Assembly (NCBI GenBank): GCA_009746045.1
Contig: RPFO01000766.1
Span: 391,450-455,449, forward strand
Direction: 5' to 3'
Source of the DNA: Mesostigma viride
Taxonomy: Eukaryota > Streptophyta > Mesostigmatophyceae > Mesostigmatales > Mesostigmataceae
Length of the DNA stretch: 64,000 nucleotides
The position numbers and the translations under genes are program-made. Below, in pieces: positions 31,513-43,801 of this stretch. The notes beneath the pieces were generated by a model. It saw only the letters and a program-made list of their open reading frames with translations. It made no database searches and was not told the origin of the DNA. Each line of letters starts with the position of its first letter. Positions within the stretch are counted from its first letter, which is position 1.

Positions 31513-33211
31513 CCCCTAAATGGGCAGAAATACTGCCGATGCATCGGCTGTAACTTCACAATTTTGCAAACCAGATGCCATCCAACCCACCCATATCCAA
31601 TGGCTGTCCTTGGGGGCCAAGCATGTCCATGAGTTGCCCTTCGGGTTGGTATATTACAACCTTACATATATGCAGGGTAGGCCATGTATAACTGCCTTCA
31701 AAGTCAGGGGGGTCAAGACGAGCGTTTTCATTTTTGGTAGAATGTGCATTTTGAATTATGTTGTAAGAGCTAGGCACCTACCACTTCAGGGATGATAAAC
31801 AATTAGTTGCTGAACAGTTTGAGCCATTGGGGTCATCATTTGGGTGGGTATACCAGCAGTTACACCCAGTACAGCCCATAGGGGTACCGTTGGTAAAAAG
31901 AAACCAAGGGGGTAGGAGTGGGCATACTACCTACTAATACCTACTAATATGGCCCCCAACCATGCCACACAATACATTTCCCTTCCACAATGATGGGGAA
32001 ACATAACTGCATCATCACACTGCCCTTACATGGCACCTATGTGCAGGTGCCACCTTGTCCATGCACGTAGGTAACGTGGTGCGGATACCCTACGCAAGGC
32101 ATGCATTCTATGAGGCAGCCACCAACAAACTAGTGATTTTAAGCCTATTTCAGCTTGCCCTAGCAAGGATAAACTAGGCCTAAGCTGCTATAGCTTGCCA
32201 GGTGATGGCCAGCACACCTGGTGGCACATGCTGACAATGGGAAGCTTCTACTCACCGGTTACATGCTTGATGATGCCACAGAGACCAGCCAACTGCCTCA
32301 CACTCATGCAATATGTGTGTGGGAAATGTATAACAAACATATATGGAGGTATTCAAACCCATACAGCCTCTAAAACTTTTCACCATCACCCTGTGGCAGG
32401 TCAACTGACTGAGGGAAGCATCTAAGAAGGGTGTTTTAGAAAGGGGCCAGGCCAGGGTCAAGAAAGAGCATGAATAATGCAAAAAGAATGTGCTACACAA
32501 GCTAGAACGTATATATAAACGCCAAACATCGATAGGAAAACGATAACTCAGCTTTACCAGGCATGGATGGCGTTACCTTGGCCCAGGCGGTGGCCGCAAA
32601 ATGGCGCATTTCGGCACACCAAAGTTGTGCAGCATGGTCGCTGGATTCGGCGATTTCTGGCCACCCTTGCACGTTTACGACTACTATGTATCATAAAAAG
32701 TACAAAGAAACCAATATATCCTTTAAAATACGCCGGAAAGTTATTGCTGTCAACGTTTCTATCGTCCGGCCTGATCGCAGTTTTTTCCAGCAAGAACGCT
32801 GCCGACACCTATCAAATGGCATTCCCGCGAACCAAAAATTGGCCTGTATCATCTTTAGGACGTATAAAATCAATTTCCTGAGTTTGGTCAGAAAATTCGA
32901 ACGAAAACGTAAATGCCATGCGTGGGCGCAAGCCGCCATGGCCAGGTCGTCGTTTTCCGGAATGCACGTTGTACGTGAAAAAGTACCCTGACCCCTTGTA
33001 CTTTGACCGGCCAGAACACCTCTATAACTTTGTCAGAAGTATGCAAACCCTAGTACCATGCTGTGAGGAAAATTATAAACTTTCGATCTTCTCAGCTAAA
33101 CTTTTCCTAATTCTCAATAGTTTTCGCGGCATTTGGTCCCCCGAGAAGGGGCCGACGTGTCGGCTGTAACTCAGTTTTAGGCGGAAAATCGGCAGCCAGA
33201 CCATTTAGGGG
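31513..33211. mobile_element. piggyBac-like non-autonomous element, 1.7 kb, TTAA target
   Basis: CCCCTAAATGG at the left and CCATTTAGGGG at the right, each next to TTAA (31509-31512, 33212-33215). A has the empty site CACCTTAAACG. A TTAA target with CCC-starting ends is the signature of the piggyBac superfamily. Subterminal CGGCTGTAAC repeats occur near both ends. The interior has no complete transposase; its right half is homologous, in reverse, to 25.3-25.85 kb. It interrupts the zinc knuckle of B's Gag. Confidence 0.8.
32554..32964 (-). pseudogene. Degenerate ORF homologous to 25487-25738
   Basis: On the minus strand, blocks TQEIDFIRPKDD and VSAAFLLEKTAIR, FPAYF, IGFF are recognisable in the same order as in the 25.5-kb relic, with a stop or frameshift between the first two. 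No known domain is recognised. The homology to the other copy is the only support. Confidence 0.35.
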
Positions 33212-33215
33212 TTAA

Positions 33216-35990
33216 ACGTGAGTGCCCCAAGTTCCTTTCGGGTGCTCCCCCTCATCCCGACGCTCGCCCTCCTCGTACCCCTCAGCGTGCTCCTATTCGT
33301 CCCACTTCAGGACGCATTCCTTCAGCTACCCCTAGTAGGCTGAATGCTGTGCAGACAGGATCCCCAGGGTTCCCCTATGATAATCAGGCTCCCGCACCCT
33401 CTTCAATCCCTCGTGACCCTCCAGCAGTGGCTTTTCCGCCAGGGTCTTCTTCGGGGTTCGTTCCTATGGATTTGGGGGGGGAGGGGGAACAGTAGGCCTG
33501 TCAGCCGGGGGTAACCTGGACAGGTCCTTAGATAGTACCCCAGATATTAATTTTTGCTTGCCTGTTTTTATAACCTCTGTAGGAGCTGAATCATCCCTAC
33601 CACTACGTGTGCGTCCTCTTATGTTCTTGAATGGTGGCTTAACCGTCCCTCATACTGTTGTAGACCCCTTCCTGCATGCTGATGAACTCTTGAATGTCTC
33701 TGTGTTAGTGGATAGCGGTGCGGCTAGCTCCTTTGTGAGCGAGGCCCTAGTTAGGCGTTTAGGACTAGTCCCTACCCCTCACACAAAAACTGTCACTGTC
33801 CATTATGCTGACGGTCGCACCAGTCATTCCCCGGGTACGGTGTCCCTTCCCCTGGTCATACAAGGACGTACGGTCAACCTGACGGCCACTATAGGCCCTA
33901 TCACTACAGCTGATGTATTACTAGGATTAGATTGGCATCAGGATAATAAAATCACTATTAATTATGATACTATGGTCATTTGGTTTCCAGATAGCTCCTA
34001 CTGGGTACCAGAACGTCATTATAGATTAGAAAATTTATCCTTGGTAGATATTACTCCTCCTGCACCTGTTGATCCTCCTGTGAGACCTATACCTGAAGTA
34101 TTAATGTCCAATGACGAATTGCGATCTGAACTAAAGGAATATGGATACCTATTATGTATGTTCCTTCAGTTAGAAGTACAAGAGATACCTATCACTAATA
34201 ATAGTGTGGATATAGATGTAAATACAGTGGATACAATAGGAGTGGGATTTACTGAAAATGAAATAGTAAGATACATGGCTGTGATAGATTCCTCAAAAGT
34301 ATTTGAAGAAAAGACTCCTTCTTATCCTCCTCCTCGTTCTGTTTTACACCGTGTAGTTATCAAGGACGGTGCAGTTCCTACGCACTCTCCGATGTATAGA
34401 ATGGGCCCTACAGAATTAAAGGAACTAAAACAGATTTTAGTATCACTATTAGAAGCAGGATTGATAGAGCCTAGTAACTCCCCCTACTCCGCTGGTGTCC
34501 TGTTAGTTCCTAAACCAAATGGCAAGTTTCGCCTAGTTACTGATTATAGGAAGCTAAACGATATTACTGTGAAGTCTAAATACCCTCTACCTCGTATTGA
34601 TGATATATTTAATAAGGTTAAAGGTTCTACCTGTTTCACAGTACTAGATTGTGCGGATGGTTTTTGGCAACTACGTATAGCTCCTGAGGATTGCCACAAA
34701 ACCGCCTTTGCTACCCCTTTTGGGCATTACCAGTTTAGAGTAGCGGCTATGGGACTCTGTAACTCTCCTGCCTCTTTCCAAATGTTAATGAATGAAGTGC
34801 TTAGACCTGTTATGGGAAATTCCCACCTTCCTCAAGTGTCCTCTGATTTAAAGGATCCTTCCTTCTCCTCTGTTTCTTTATCTGAGCATGACCGTTCTTG
34901 TGCTCAAGCTTACTTAGATGATATCCTTATTTATTCTCCTGATTTTGAAACGCACCTACGTGATTTAAAGAAAGTATTAGAAATCATGGCTGAAAATTCT
35001 TTATGGGCGCGCCGTGCTAAAGTTCGCTCTGGTAGAAGTGTCCCATTCTTAGGGCACGTTCTGTCAGATGCCGGGGTCGCTACCGACCCGGATAAGACTA
35101 AGTCAATTCAGGAATGGCCTACCCCTACCGACGTTAAAGGTGTACGTAGTTTTCTAGGAATTGCTTCTTACTATAGGCGTTTTATCCCGCGTTTCGCAAC
35201 TATAGCAGCTCCTATTAATCATCTATTAAAGAAGGATATCCCCTTTGTTTGGAGTAGTGAATGTCAGTCGGCTTTTCAGTGTCTAAAATCCCTACTCCTC
35301 TCCCCTCCTGTACTCATCCTACCGGATACTACTAAACCCTTTGTTGTAGCCACAGATGCTAGCAAGGTAGCTATAGGGGGCGTCCTTCTCCAGGATCAGG
35401 GTCAGGGCTTACAGCCAATCGAGTATATCTCTAGGACAATGCTTCCTGCGGAGCGTAACTATCCCGTCCACCAGCAAGAACTATTAGCTGTGGTGTACTG
35501 TTGCCACGCGTGGCAGCACTTTCTTAAAGGTGCTCAATTTGATGTTTGTCTGAATGAACCCTGTGAGATTGATCCTTATAGATTAGTTATCCAGACAGAT
35601 CACCGCCCTCTTACCCATCTTCTCTCACAACCCAACCTTACCCCTCGTCAAGCGCGCTGGATGGAGTTTTTAGCACAGTTCTCCCCTTTTAAACTTCAGT
35701 ATGTTAAGGGTGTAGATAACATAGTACCAGATGCACTCTCTCGTCGTGCAGATTACTCCTTTTTCGAGGACCTTGATGTTCTCAATACTACTCTAGTTCC
35801 TACTACTATGGGTGTAACCCCGTATGGTGAACTACCTGATGATGAATCCTATGCCTACCTCTTTCATACAGCTGTTCGCATGCCTGATCTCCTTTCTCAC
35901 GTAGGACTCTCTCTCCCGTGTGAGGCCCTTCCTGTGGTCTCGGTGGGGGGGAGGGGAAAAATAAAATTTCTATACCGCTTAGCCATATAG
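33216..35990 (+). pseudogene. pol: Element B: end of gag, protease, RT and RNase H (first half of pol)
   Basis: From 33216 the nucleocapsid tail resumes, reaching a G8AG5 tract (33474-33487) where gag stops shortly after. The pol frame then contains LVDSGAASSFV (protease), passes without break into RT (VTDYRKLND, YLDDIL) and RNase H (TDASKVAIGG), which A cannot do because of its frameshift. It ends at 35990 because a G tract at 35945-35951 has seven G where A has eight, which shifts the frame just before the integrase. The clean protease-RT junction shows that pol is one continuous ORF in the family. Confidence 0.88.
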
Positions 35991-37627
35991 CGACTAGGTC
36001 AGGAAAGTCTTATGAACACATAGTCCCTCTAGGACCTCCCCTTCTCTTTGGCAAGGCGGTAGGAGATCTCTTTAAACCTGTTCTGGATACCTCTGTAGCG
36101 ATGCCTACCTCTGATCTCGAACGTCTTATTAGTAGATTTACGGCCACTGAGCCGGAAGCATTAGCTGCCATTGCTGCCCATCCCCAACAATTAGGCAAGC
36201 ACCCTTGTAAATTTGTAGGTGGATTTTTATATGTGCAGATAGCAGATTCTCCCCCTCAATGGCGCCTGTATGTCCCTCCTATCTGTCGCTCCTCCTTGCT
36301 CTTTGAGTTGCATGACTTAGCTGCTCACCAGGGTGGTAAACGGGTACGGGACCTAGTAGCCCGCTCTTACTACTGGCCTTCCCTTTTAAAGGATGTAGAT
36401 GAGTATGTTAGAACCTGTCAATCTTGCCAGGAGATGAAACCCAACAATGTAGGACAGATAGCAGAGCCTAGGACCTTACCTGATCCCATCATGCCGTGGG
36501 ACTCCATTATGATGGATTTTGTAGGACCTTTTAGGAAGAATGATAGAGGTAACGCCCAGATCCTTGTTTTTGTAGATCGTTTTACTCGTATGTGTCATCT
36601 CGTGCCGTGTCCCTTAGAACTCACCGCACGCGATTGCGCACGCCTATACCTTAATAACGTATATAGATATCATGGTTTGAGTAGGCAGTTTATTAGTGAT
36701 AAGGATAAGTTATTCACTTCTGATTTTTGGCAGCAGTTCTTCGCTGCTATCGGTACCAAGGTCACCTTCGGTACTGCCTACCACTCCTCCTCGTCTCATT
36801 TAGTAGAACGTTTGAATAGGGTAGTGGAAGAAGCTCTGCGTCACTATGTGAATGGCTCTGGGAGTGATTGGGAGGATTACCTATGTTTGGTAGAGTTTTC
36901 CCTTAACAATTGCCCTCAGGCTGCGCATGGTTATACGCCCTTCTTCCTAGATACTGGTAGACAACCTCTTACCCCTACCTCTCTTTTAGCTAGTCCTTTA
37001 AGGGACAAGGATGATGTGTCCCGGGATACTGTAGAAGGTGTGCAGGCGTTATTAGATAAGATGAAGAATGCACACGACAACGCTATTGCAGGGTACCATA
37101 GGGCGCAGGCCAAATACCTTGCTAGGTTGCGTGCCTCATTAGATAGAAGAGCACCTGAGATAGAAATAGGAGATTTAGTCTTAGTAGAAGGCCCCCGTGT
37201 TGGCCGCTTCGCTCATAAGTTCGAAGCTGAACTGAAAGTGAAACTTAGGCCCGCCTTCTTAGGACCTTTCCGTGTGTTGTCTAGAGTAGGTAATTTTCTG
37301 TATGAGATAGATATTCCTACCTCTTGGCAGACCCACTCTCGCACCTTTCATAGAAGCCAGCTGAAGCTCTATCATCAGAGCACGTTCGCTGGTAGAGAAT
37401 TGGCCCCTGCCCCTTTAGAGCATAACCCGGATACTGGTGAGGTAGAGGATGAGGTAGAGGGTATCGTGGCCCATAGAGATATCAAAAAAGGCCGCGGTAC
37501 CCAGCGCCAGTATAAGGTGAAGTGGATGTATGCTCGTAGTGAGGTAGATAAGGTCTGGTATACTGAGAGTGAGCTAGATGGGTGTAGTCGCCTGCTGCAG
37601 GAGTATAAAACCCTGCATAAGCTCTAG
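35952..37627 (+). pseudogene. pol: Element B: integrase and chromodomain (second half of pol)
   Basis: After the frameshift the correct frame runs to TAG at 37627. It includes the HHCC finger, the DDE core (MMDFVGPF, SDKDKLF, ERLNRVVEEAL), the GPF module and the C-terminal chromodomain (EGIVAHRDIKK...KVKWMYA). The first ATG in this frame is at 36101, but this part is not an independent gene. It is nearly identical to A. Confidence 0.88.
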
Positions 37628-37703
37628 TTGTAGACCTTCTCCTCTCTTATGTTATGTCTGCTGTCGACGGATGGTTGGTTGTCCCCTCCCCTCCGCAGCC
37701 GTC

Positions 37704-40015
37704 ATGTCAGAGCCTACCCCTCCGGCTGAGAGCTCGCTGCCGTCCCCGCCCCACCGGACCCTGAGCTGTATTTCGAGGCCCTTCCGGGCCGCTGGGTGTC
37801 GCGATCTAGTTACCCGGGTGGCGTGGTGCAGCCGGCCCTTCAGGCCCAACATGCGGGCTTAGTCAGGGCGGCCCTCTTCGGGGTCACGTGGTATGGTCCT
37901 TCCCCTGATGAGCCGCACCAGCTTGTCCTGCACGGGTTCGATGATGCCGGACACTGTTTGTTGGGGTGTGGTTCCAGCTGTCCCGCCTTGGGGCAGATAG
38001 ATGCGGTTCTCCGGTGTTGCCGTGTGTTCTCCTACCTCTCCACTCCTGTGGGCCGTACCTGCCTACGGGAGGTGTTCCCGTGGCTTCCAGCTGAGGGTGA
38101 TGCTGAGGTAGACGAGAACCCCTGCGACCTTTTACGGGCCGTAGAGTTCATGGAGATAGCTGATCAGTCGGCGGGACTAGCGGTTAGTGGTCCTACCCCT
38201 TCGGGCGCCCCAGCCGAGGTACATTATACTCCAGATTATTCTGCCTCGAGCGCTGCGTCCGCCTCCTCGGTGTCTGTTCCTCCCTCTCCGGTCCCGTCGT
38301 CCCCTCGGTCGACCCGGGATGTCGCAGTGGAGCCTACCCCTTCGGGTTTGCCTGATCCTCTTTCGGCGACGGTCTCGGCTATGCAGGCTCAGATCCAGTC
38401 TTTGACCACGGCGTTTGGGGCCTTCCTTGCGGCCCAGGCGCAGGTCCCGGCCACGCCGGCTGGATCCGCGCCCCCTACCCCTTCTGTCGCCCCGGCGACT
38501 ACGGCTTCGCCCGCGCCCCCGCCTGCGCCCGCGGTCGCTGTGGTTCCGGCGGCTCCTGCGACTCCTGCTGCCTCTGCGCCTGTTACCGCTCTACCTGCGC
38601 CTACGCGGGAGTCTCCTGCCCCTGTTAGCTCGCCCTCCGTCGCTGCTTCCGAGCCTCCTCCCGCTCAGGCGCAGACGTCGCGGGGTTTCTTTGGCGATAC
38701 TAGCGGGCTTCCCAGACTTTGGGAGGGTGGTCCTCCGCAGAGGATTCCGGTTCCTGACTGGGGCCTGGATGGTAGTCAATCTTATGCAGGACTGCCTGTC
38801 CCTACGGGCCCCATTTTCAACATGTGGCCTGAGGGTGCACCGGCAACGGAGACCGGCGCGCCTGCGTCGTTGGCGGGTCCGTCACGGCCCTCTCTGGCTT
38901 CGGGTCCGGCGCGACCTCCTGTTTTACCAGTGCCCCCTGCGTCGGTGTCGGCTCCTGCCCCTGCGTCAGCCCCTGCTCCGGTCCCTCCTCCTTCGGCCTC
39001 GCGGTCTTTGGCCGCGGTTGTTCGGTCCACCGGTCAGGATCCTCGCGCCACCCGCGCTGCCGATTCCCTCAGGGAGTTGTCCCAGGGTGATCGGGACAGG
39101 GCTCCTTCTGTGGTGCACGCGACGCCGGAGTCGCGTGACACGCCCATTCCGGGGTATGGTATGTCCGCACTCGCCTGCCGACAGTGTGACCTGCCGCGCG
39201 CCTCTGCTGAGCTTGCCATCTCTCCCATGTCCTATGGGTTCTCCCAGGTGTGTCGGGCGCCCCGGGATCGTGGCCTACCCATTGAGACTGATCGGCCTCC
39301 GTTCGACATGGTTATTTTAGCTGATCCGGTGTTCGAGGGTGAGATCCTGGTCCGGCGCGTCCTGTATCGCTGGGCGAGGCGCCACAACGACTTGGACACC
39401 TACGGTGGGTTTCAGTGGGCTTACCCTCCCCCTCTGGGCATTATGGCTTCGGATGCCCTTACAGTAGAGTTTCCTGCGGTGCCGGGTGCGGCGTACACTA
39501 CGGTCCTCCAGCCCATCCTTGAGTGGGATGCCCGCCGCCCGGCGCCTATCCCGGGCCAGGGTCTAGACTCCCGCGGTCACCCTCCTCCTCGTGCCAGCGA
39601 CTACCTAGAGACATTCGGGTCGCGACAGTGTGTTCGTCGGTGGCGCTCCCGCGAGGTTCGGCACATCCGGTTGTGGCCGTCCAACGTGGAGCCCCTGGTG
39701 GACCTGTTCTTCCCGACGGGTATGCGCCCTCGGATTCGGTACCATCGCCTCCTCCTGCGGGCCCTTTGCCTGATCGCGGTAGAGCCTTTCCTTCGCCTCT
39801 TTGCCTGTGGCTTTCTGGACTGGGCCCGTGGCCAGGTCGTCCTCACGCAGCATAGGTATTACTGGGCCTTCCTGGGCCTCTTTCCTGACGGCGTGTGGGC
39901 CGATGTTTTCCTCACTGTAGATAGGCATGACAATGTTGAGGATGTGGCTCACTACCAGGCCTACCTGGAGGTCCTGCTGGCCTCTCGTGGCACTTACCAG
40001 ACGGATGGCCACTAG
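37704..40015 (+). CDS. ORF3 of element B: large unrecognised protein downstream of pol
   Basis: The open frame from 37796 to 40015 encodes 739 residues, nearly identical to A's ORF3. The probable original start at 37704 (MSEPTPPAESS) is out of frame because a C tract at 37747-37750 is one base shorter than in A, whereas A has its own one-base change downstream; each copy keeps what the other lost. The domain layout is as in A: short N-terminal domain, Pro/Ala-rich linker, Arg/aromatic-rich C-terminal domain. Two copies with the long frame intact argue for a real protein. Role unknown; a structural or RNA-binding accessory protein is possible. Confidence 0.68.
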
Positions 40016-40339
40016 ATAGAGGGCCTTAGGCCCGACCTGAGGGTGTTGTCCCTCCGGTATGTAGAGTCGCCCTCATATTCTGGCCAGTTGGTTGGCTGTT
40101 CTTGGTCCTTAGCGCTGATGTGTTTACTCTGTGTGTCCTGCCCAGTGCCGTCCCCCCCGGCCAGGACTCCGTTCCAGGCAGTTAGGGGAACCTACCACCA
40201 GGCTTGGTGCTGGCTAACCCTACACCACCCGGCGTGGTGGTGGAGACCGTGTGAACTATTGGTGCTTTGTATCTGGGATGGTCTATCGATTGTGTTGGTG
40301 TGTGCTGGGTGCGTTAGGATTATTTTCCTACCCCTCTGG

Positions 40340-43300
40340 CACATCACCTAAAAACGGCCTTTTTTGTTACATGGGGTCATATCTCCCACACATATAGTCA
40401 GATCGGGGTGCCTTTCTGGACTTAAGGTCCCCCTAGGACCCTGTTCACATCACATTAATTGGGGGGCCAACTGACCTATTTTTAGCATCAAACCGTGACG
40501 TGGAAAAGTGCAAAAAACGATGTTTTCCAGGCATAAGGAGGCATAGCAGCCACACACAAGTAGTAAATGTAGTCCAATTCAGCTGGAAATGGTCATGCTT
40601 ATTAATTTATATCCAAAGACAAAAACCGCCCTTAAGTATGCAATGTAGGACCAAACTATGTGCTATAATTCTGGCATACATGAGCCAAAACACCGTTTTA
40701 GTGCATTATTTTCAAACTTATGAAGCCCCTGCCAGCACATATGCGGCCCAACCATGCCAGAATTCGTCACATTAATAGCACAATAATTGAATTTACACTA
40801 GAACACAAGTTGGACATATTAGGACCACTGCCGGCCCACTAAAAGTGACGGATGCAAGCAGAAATAGAGCGATTTTTGCAAAAATACTCCATATTCTGCG
40901 CCATTGTCTTGGAAAACTTTGCATTCTTCACTCAATTATCGTCATGGCTGTCATGGGATTCATATACATGCCACTGGGGCTGGATACATTAGCCAACACA
41001 GACTAAAAAAGCGATCATCAAGGGATAAAATCACCATCAATCACAGTAGATGCTGGCATTCGGAACAAGCACCATAGTGCCTACAAGCCTCAAGAAGGGG
41101 AGCTTGGCTGACCAGTCGTGCCTGTCGGCTGACCAGTCTCTTTTCTAAACGGGCCCCGCTCGGCAGCACACACAATCTCCTTTGCAGTACTTGGCCCACT
41201 CTGCTGGGCACCCCTGCTGTGCGTGTCTTATAGCAGCTAATCCAAATATATATCTGCCAGGTGCCTCTCTGCTACATGGAAATACAAAGCGCAATCAAGG
41301 ACAGCAGTGGCTTGGGCTGCTATTCAATTGAGCTAAGCACCTAGCTGCTGTACAACATAATTCTGCATCAGTGCCTGTCCTAATTGCGCCCCCCCGCCCC
41401 CTTGCCATCATCGTCATGCTCATCATAGTCTTTGGAACGTGCACTGAACTCCAACCCTTGGACAGTCCATAGGTCATTAAGAATCTGTGCATGTAATGCT
41501 AGCTCTTCTCAGTTGAACTCATCTACCACCCTCTCATGGTCGTGTCATCTCTCATGTAATCCACCTAGGTTTATCGTGGCCACTGATCTTTCAGCCCCTC
41601 CTGACATCAAAATCTGGGCAAACACACTGTTGACATCGCCCTTCCGTTTTAGCCTGCATGGCTCCTCATGTTTACCCTTATCTCATCCCTCAACACACCT
41701 ATAACTGTCTATTCATCCCCCTTGCATAGGCGGTGCATAACTGCGGCATGATGGGGGCGTGCCAAAAATAGGTGTAAAATGCATGGGATGGCACGGGGAG
41801 GCTCACACTCATCGGTTTACAATCACACTCATGTGCTAACAGTGTCCCTCTCTGCTTTTGACACTGCATGCACATGCATTTCCTACCGGCTATATCAAGC
41901 CTTTAGTGTGGTTTGGTGCATCAAGAGAAATGGCAGGTCAGCTGAGTGCATCAGACCACATTTGTGTGAAGTGTACGCTTGCAACGCTGTTTGCCCACCG
42001 CATGGAGCTCCCCTTTCGGACAGTGGCGCAAGTAGCACTTACACCTTACTCCCAGCCGCTCACCCTGCCCATGCTAGCAACAAGAACAAATGCATGGTCC
42101 CCATCCCAACGTAAGGTGCATCACATGGATGGCCCTGCCATCACCTAGCAGTGTGCCACCCCTCTCCACCTCAACCTACTCTGAAATGCCAGGGCCCCAA
42201 CAAACCTTTCAAGACATGGCACTCCTCAAAGAAGGCAACCCCTCAAAGAAGGCGAGGCAGTTTAGGTCTAGGGGGGCTTTGGGTAAGTTAAAAGATGATA
42301 GAGTTCACTAACACAGGCCACGGCAACGACAACCTGCCTCACCCGCTGCATCCATACATCACAAGCCATAAACTGCACAGCCTCGCATGATTGCCTAAGG
42401 GTCACGTGATCCAAGGTGCCCTTCAGGCTCACCCCACTGACCCCAGCACACCGGCCCATCCTCACCACCCCACTGGTCATAGTCATCTACAGTGGCATCA
42501 AACTCCTCTAGGACAGAGTGCAGTAAAGGCAACATAGACGTCCTGACACAATTGAATAAGAACGTGGCTGCTACCTACTGCCCTTAATAAAAAATGTCCA
42601 TGGCTTGCACAAATACGCATTCAATTCTTCAAGCAAGCATGCTAACACCTTCACAGCACATCCCAAGGTTTATATCCATCGAGCTTTGTCAACAAGCATG
42701 ACTTCCTGATGCAAACTTAGCTGTCAAGCTAGGAGGAGGAAAGCTAGGTAAAGAGGTGAGATAGACCCCCCACAGCACCTTCCTGCACCAAAACCATGAC
42801 AATATCATCCAGAGCTTGCTAAATACGTACAGCTAGCCGGTAGCGGGCGACCTTGCAGTCCAGGTTCAGCGCGAACATCTCGTGTCAGCACCCGGCGGAG
42901 ATGGCGGACGCGAACCCACAATGCTATAAAAGCGAGTCATAAGACTATTTCGGGGAGCGGTGAACGGCTTGGAACACCGAAGGTATGCCGCGACAAAAGC
43001 CTGAAGTTTTTCTCGGAAATACACGCCTGGATGTGGATTAGGGCACCGTTGTCGTGCTTGTGCTTGCGTTGCGAGCAGGCAACCAGTGTTTCTTGCAGTG
43101 TCGAGCAGTAACAGATGGTGGCGCGAGAGCAATATGTGACTTTTAAATCATGGCTACACAGCTTACACCTCCGCAGGCATGTTGGAACAAGCCCCGCCAT
43201 GCCGTGAGCCGAAAAAAAGGAAGAAACGCATCAAGCAAGGACGGTCGTAAACGTCACTGAAAACAGCAAAATCTGACCTGCCGGCAGGTAATGCGACAGC

Positions 43301-43745
43301 CTGGAAAATGTGATTCGTTTCTCGAAAAACTGATTAGCGCTCGTGAAAGTAGACTTGAAGCCCATTCGGATTCCACCTTTTGGGAATTGTGAGCTTCCAA
43401 CAAAAAAGTTTCCCCCACAATTAATAAACATGCATTTTCGCTGCCAATTCCAGATCTGGCCGACACAAAAAATCAGCGTCTCAGTTTGCGAATTATTTTG
43501 ACGCATGAAAATACGCGAATAATATCTACCATGCATCATCGCAAAGCAGGAGAGTTTACGCGTCGTTTGCATCCATCGCAGCGACTTAACATGCATAATT
43601 GACTTTTGACTGATATTCCGGCGGACATAGGGTCGACAGCCATGCGAGGTGGAATTTTTCTGGTCCCGTCGTCCTCAACGCGACGCGTTCGCGCCAAAAT
43701 TCCCAGGATCTCATGTAACCGGACGGACCGATTTTAGGTGATGTG
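40340..43745. mobile_element. DNA transposon T2 with CACATCACC terminal inverted repeats
   Basis: About 3.4 kb, with the same ends as T1 and collinear with it without T1's two insertions. It sits between ORF3 and the PPT of B; A shows the empty site CTCTGGTTCCC. Left flank CTCTGG and right flank GTTCCC leave a duplication of one or two G, so the target size is unclear. Minus-strand frames at 42866-43132 and 43231-43596 and a plus-strand frame at 40500-40775 are shared with T1 but show no transposase motif. A microsatellite of C and CA present in T1 (22920) is absent here. Confidence 0.75.
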
Positions 43746-43782
43746 GTTCCCTCCTCTCTGCGTAGGGAGAGGGCTCCCTACC

Positions 43783-43801
43783 TTTTGTGGGGGGGGGGAG
43801 G
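43783..43801 (+). promoter_or_regulatory. Polypurine tract of element B
   Basis: TTTTGTG followed by a long G run and AGG lies directly before the 3' LTR. It is longer than A's tract by a few G. Confidence 0.75.

Noticed and set aside
40500..43596. ORFs within T1/T2 as transposase
   Set aside because: The frames are short, broken and show no DDE signature or zinc-finger pattern that I can defend.
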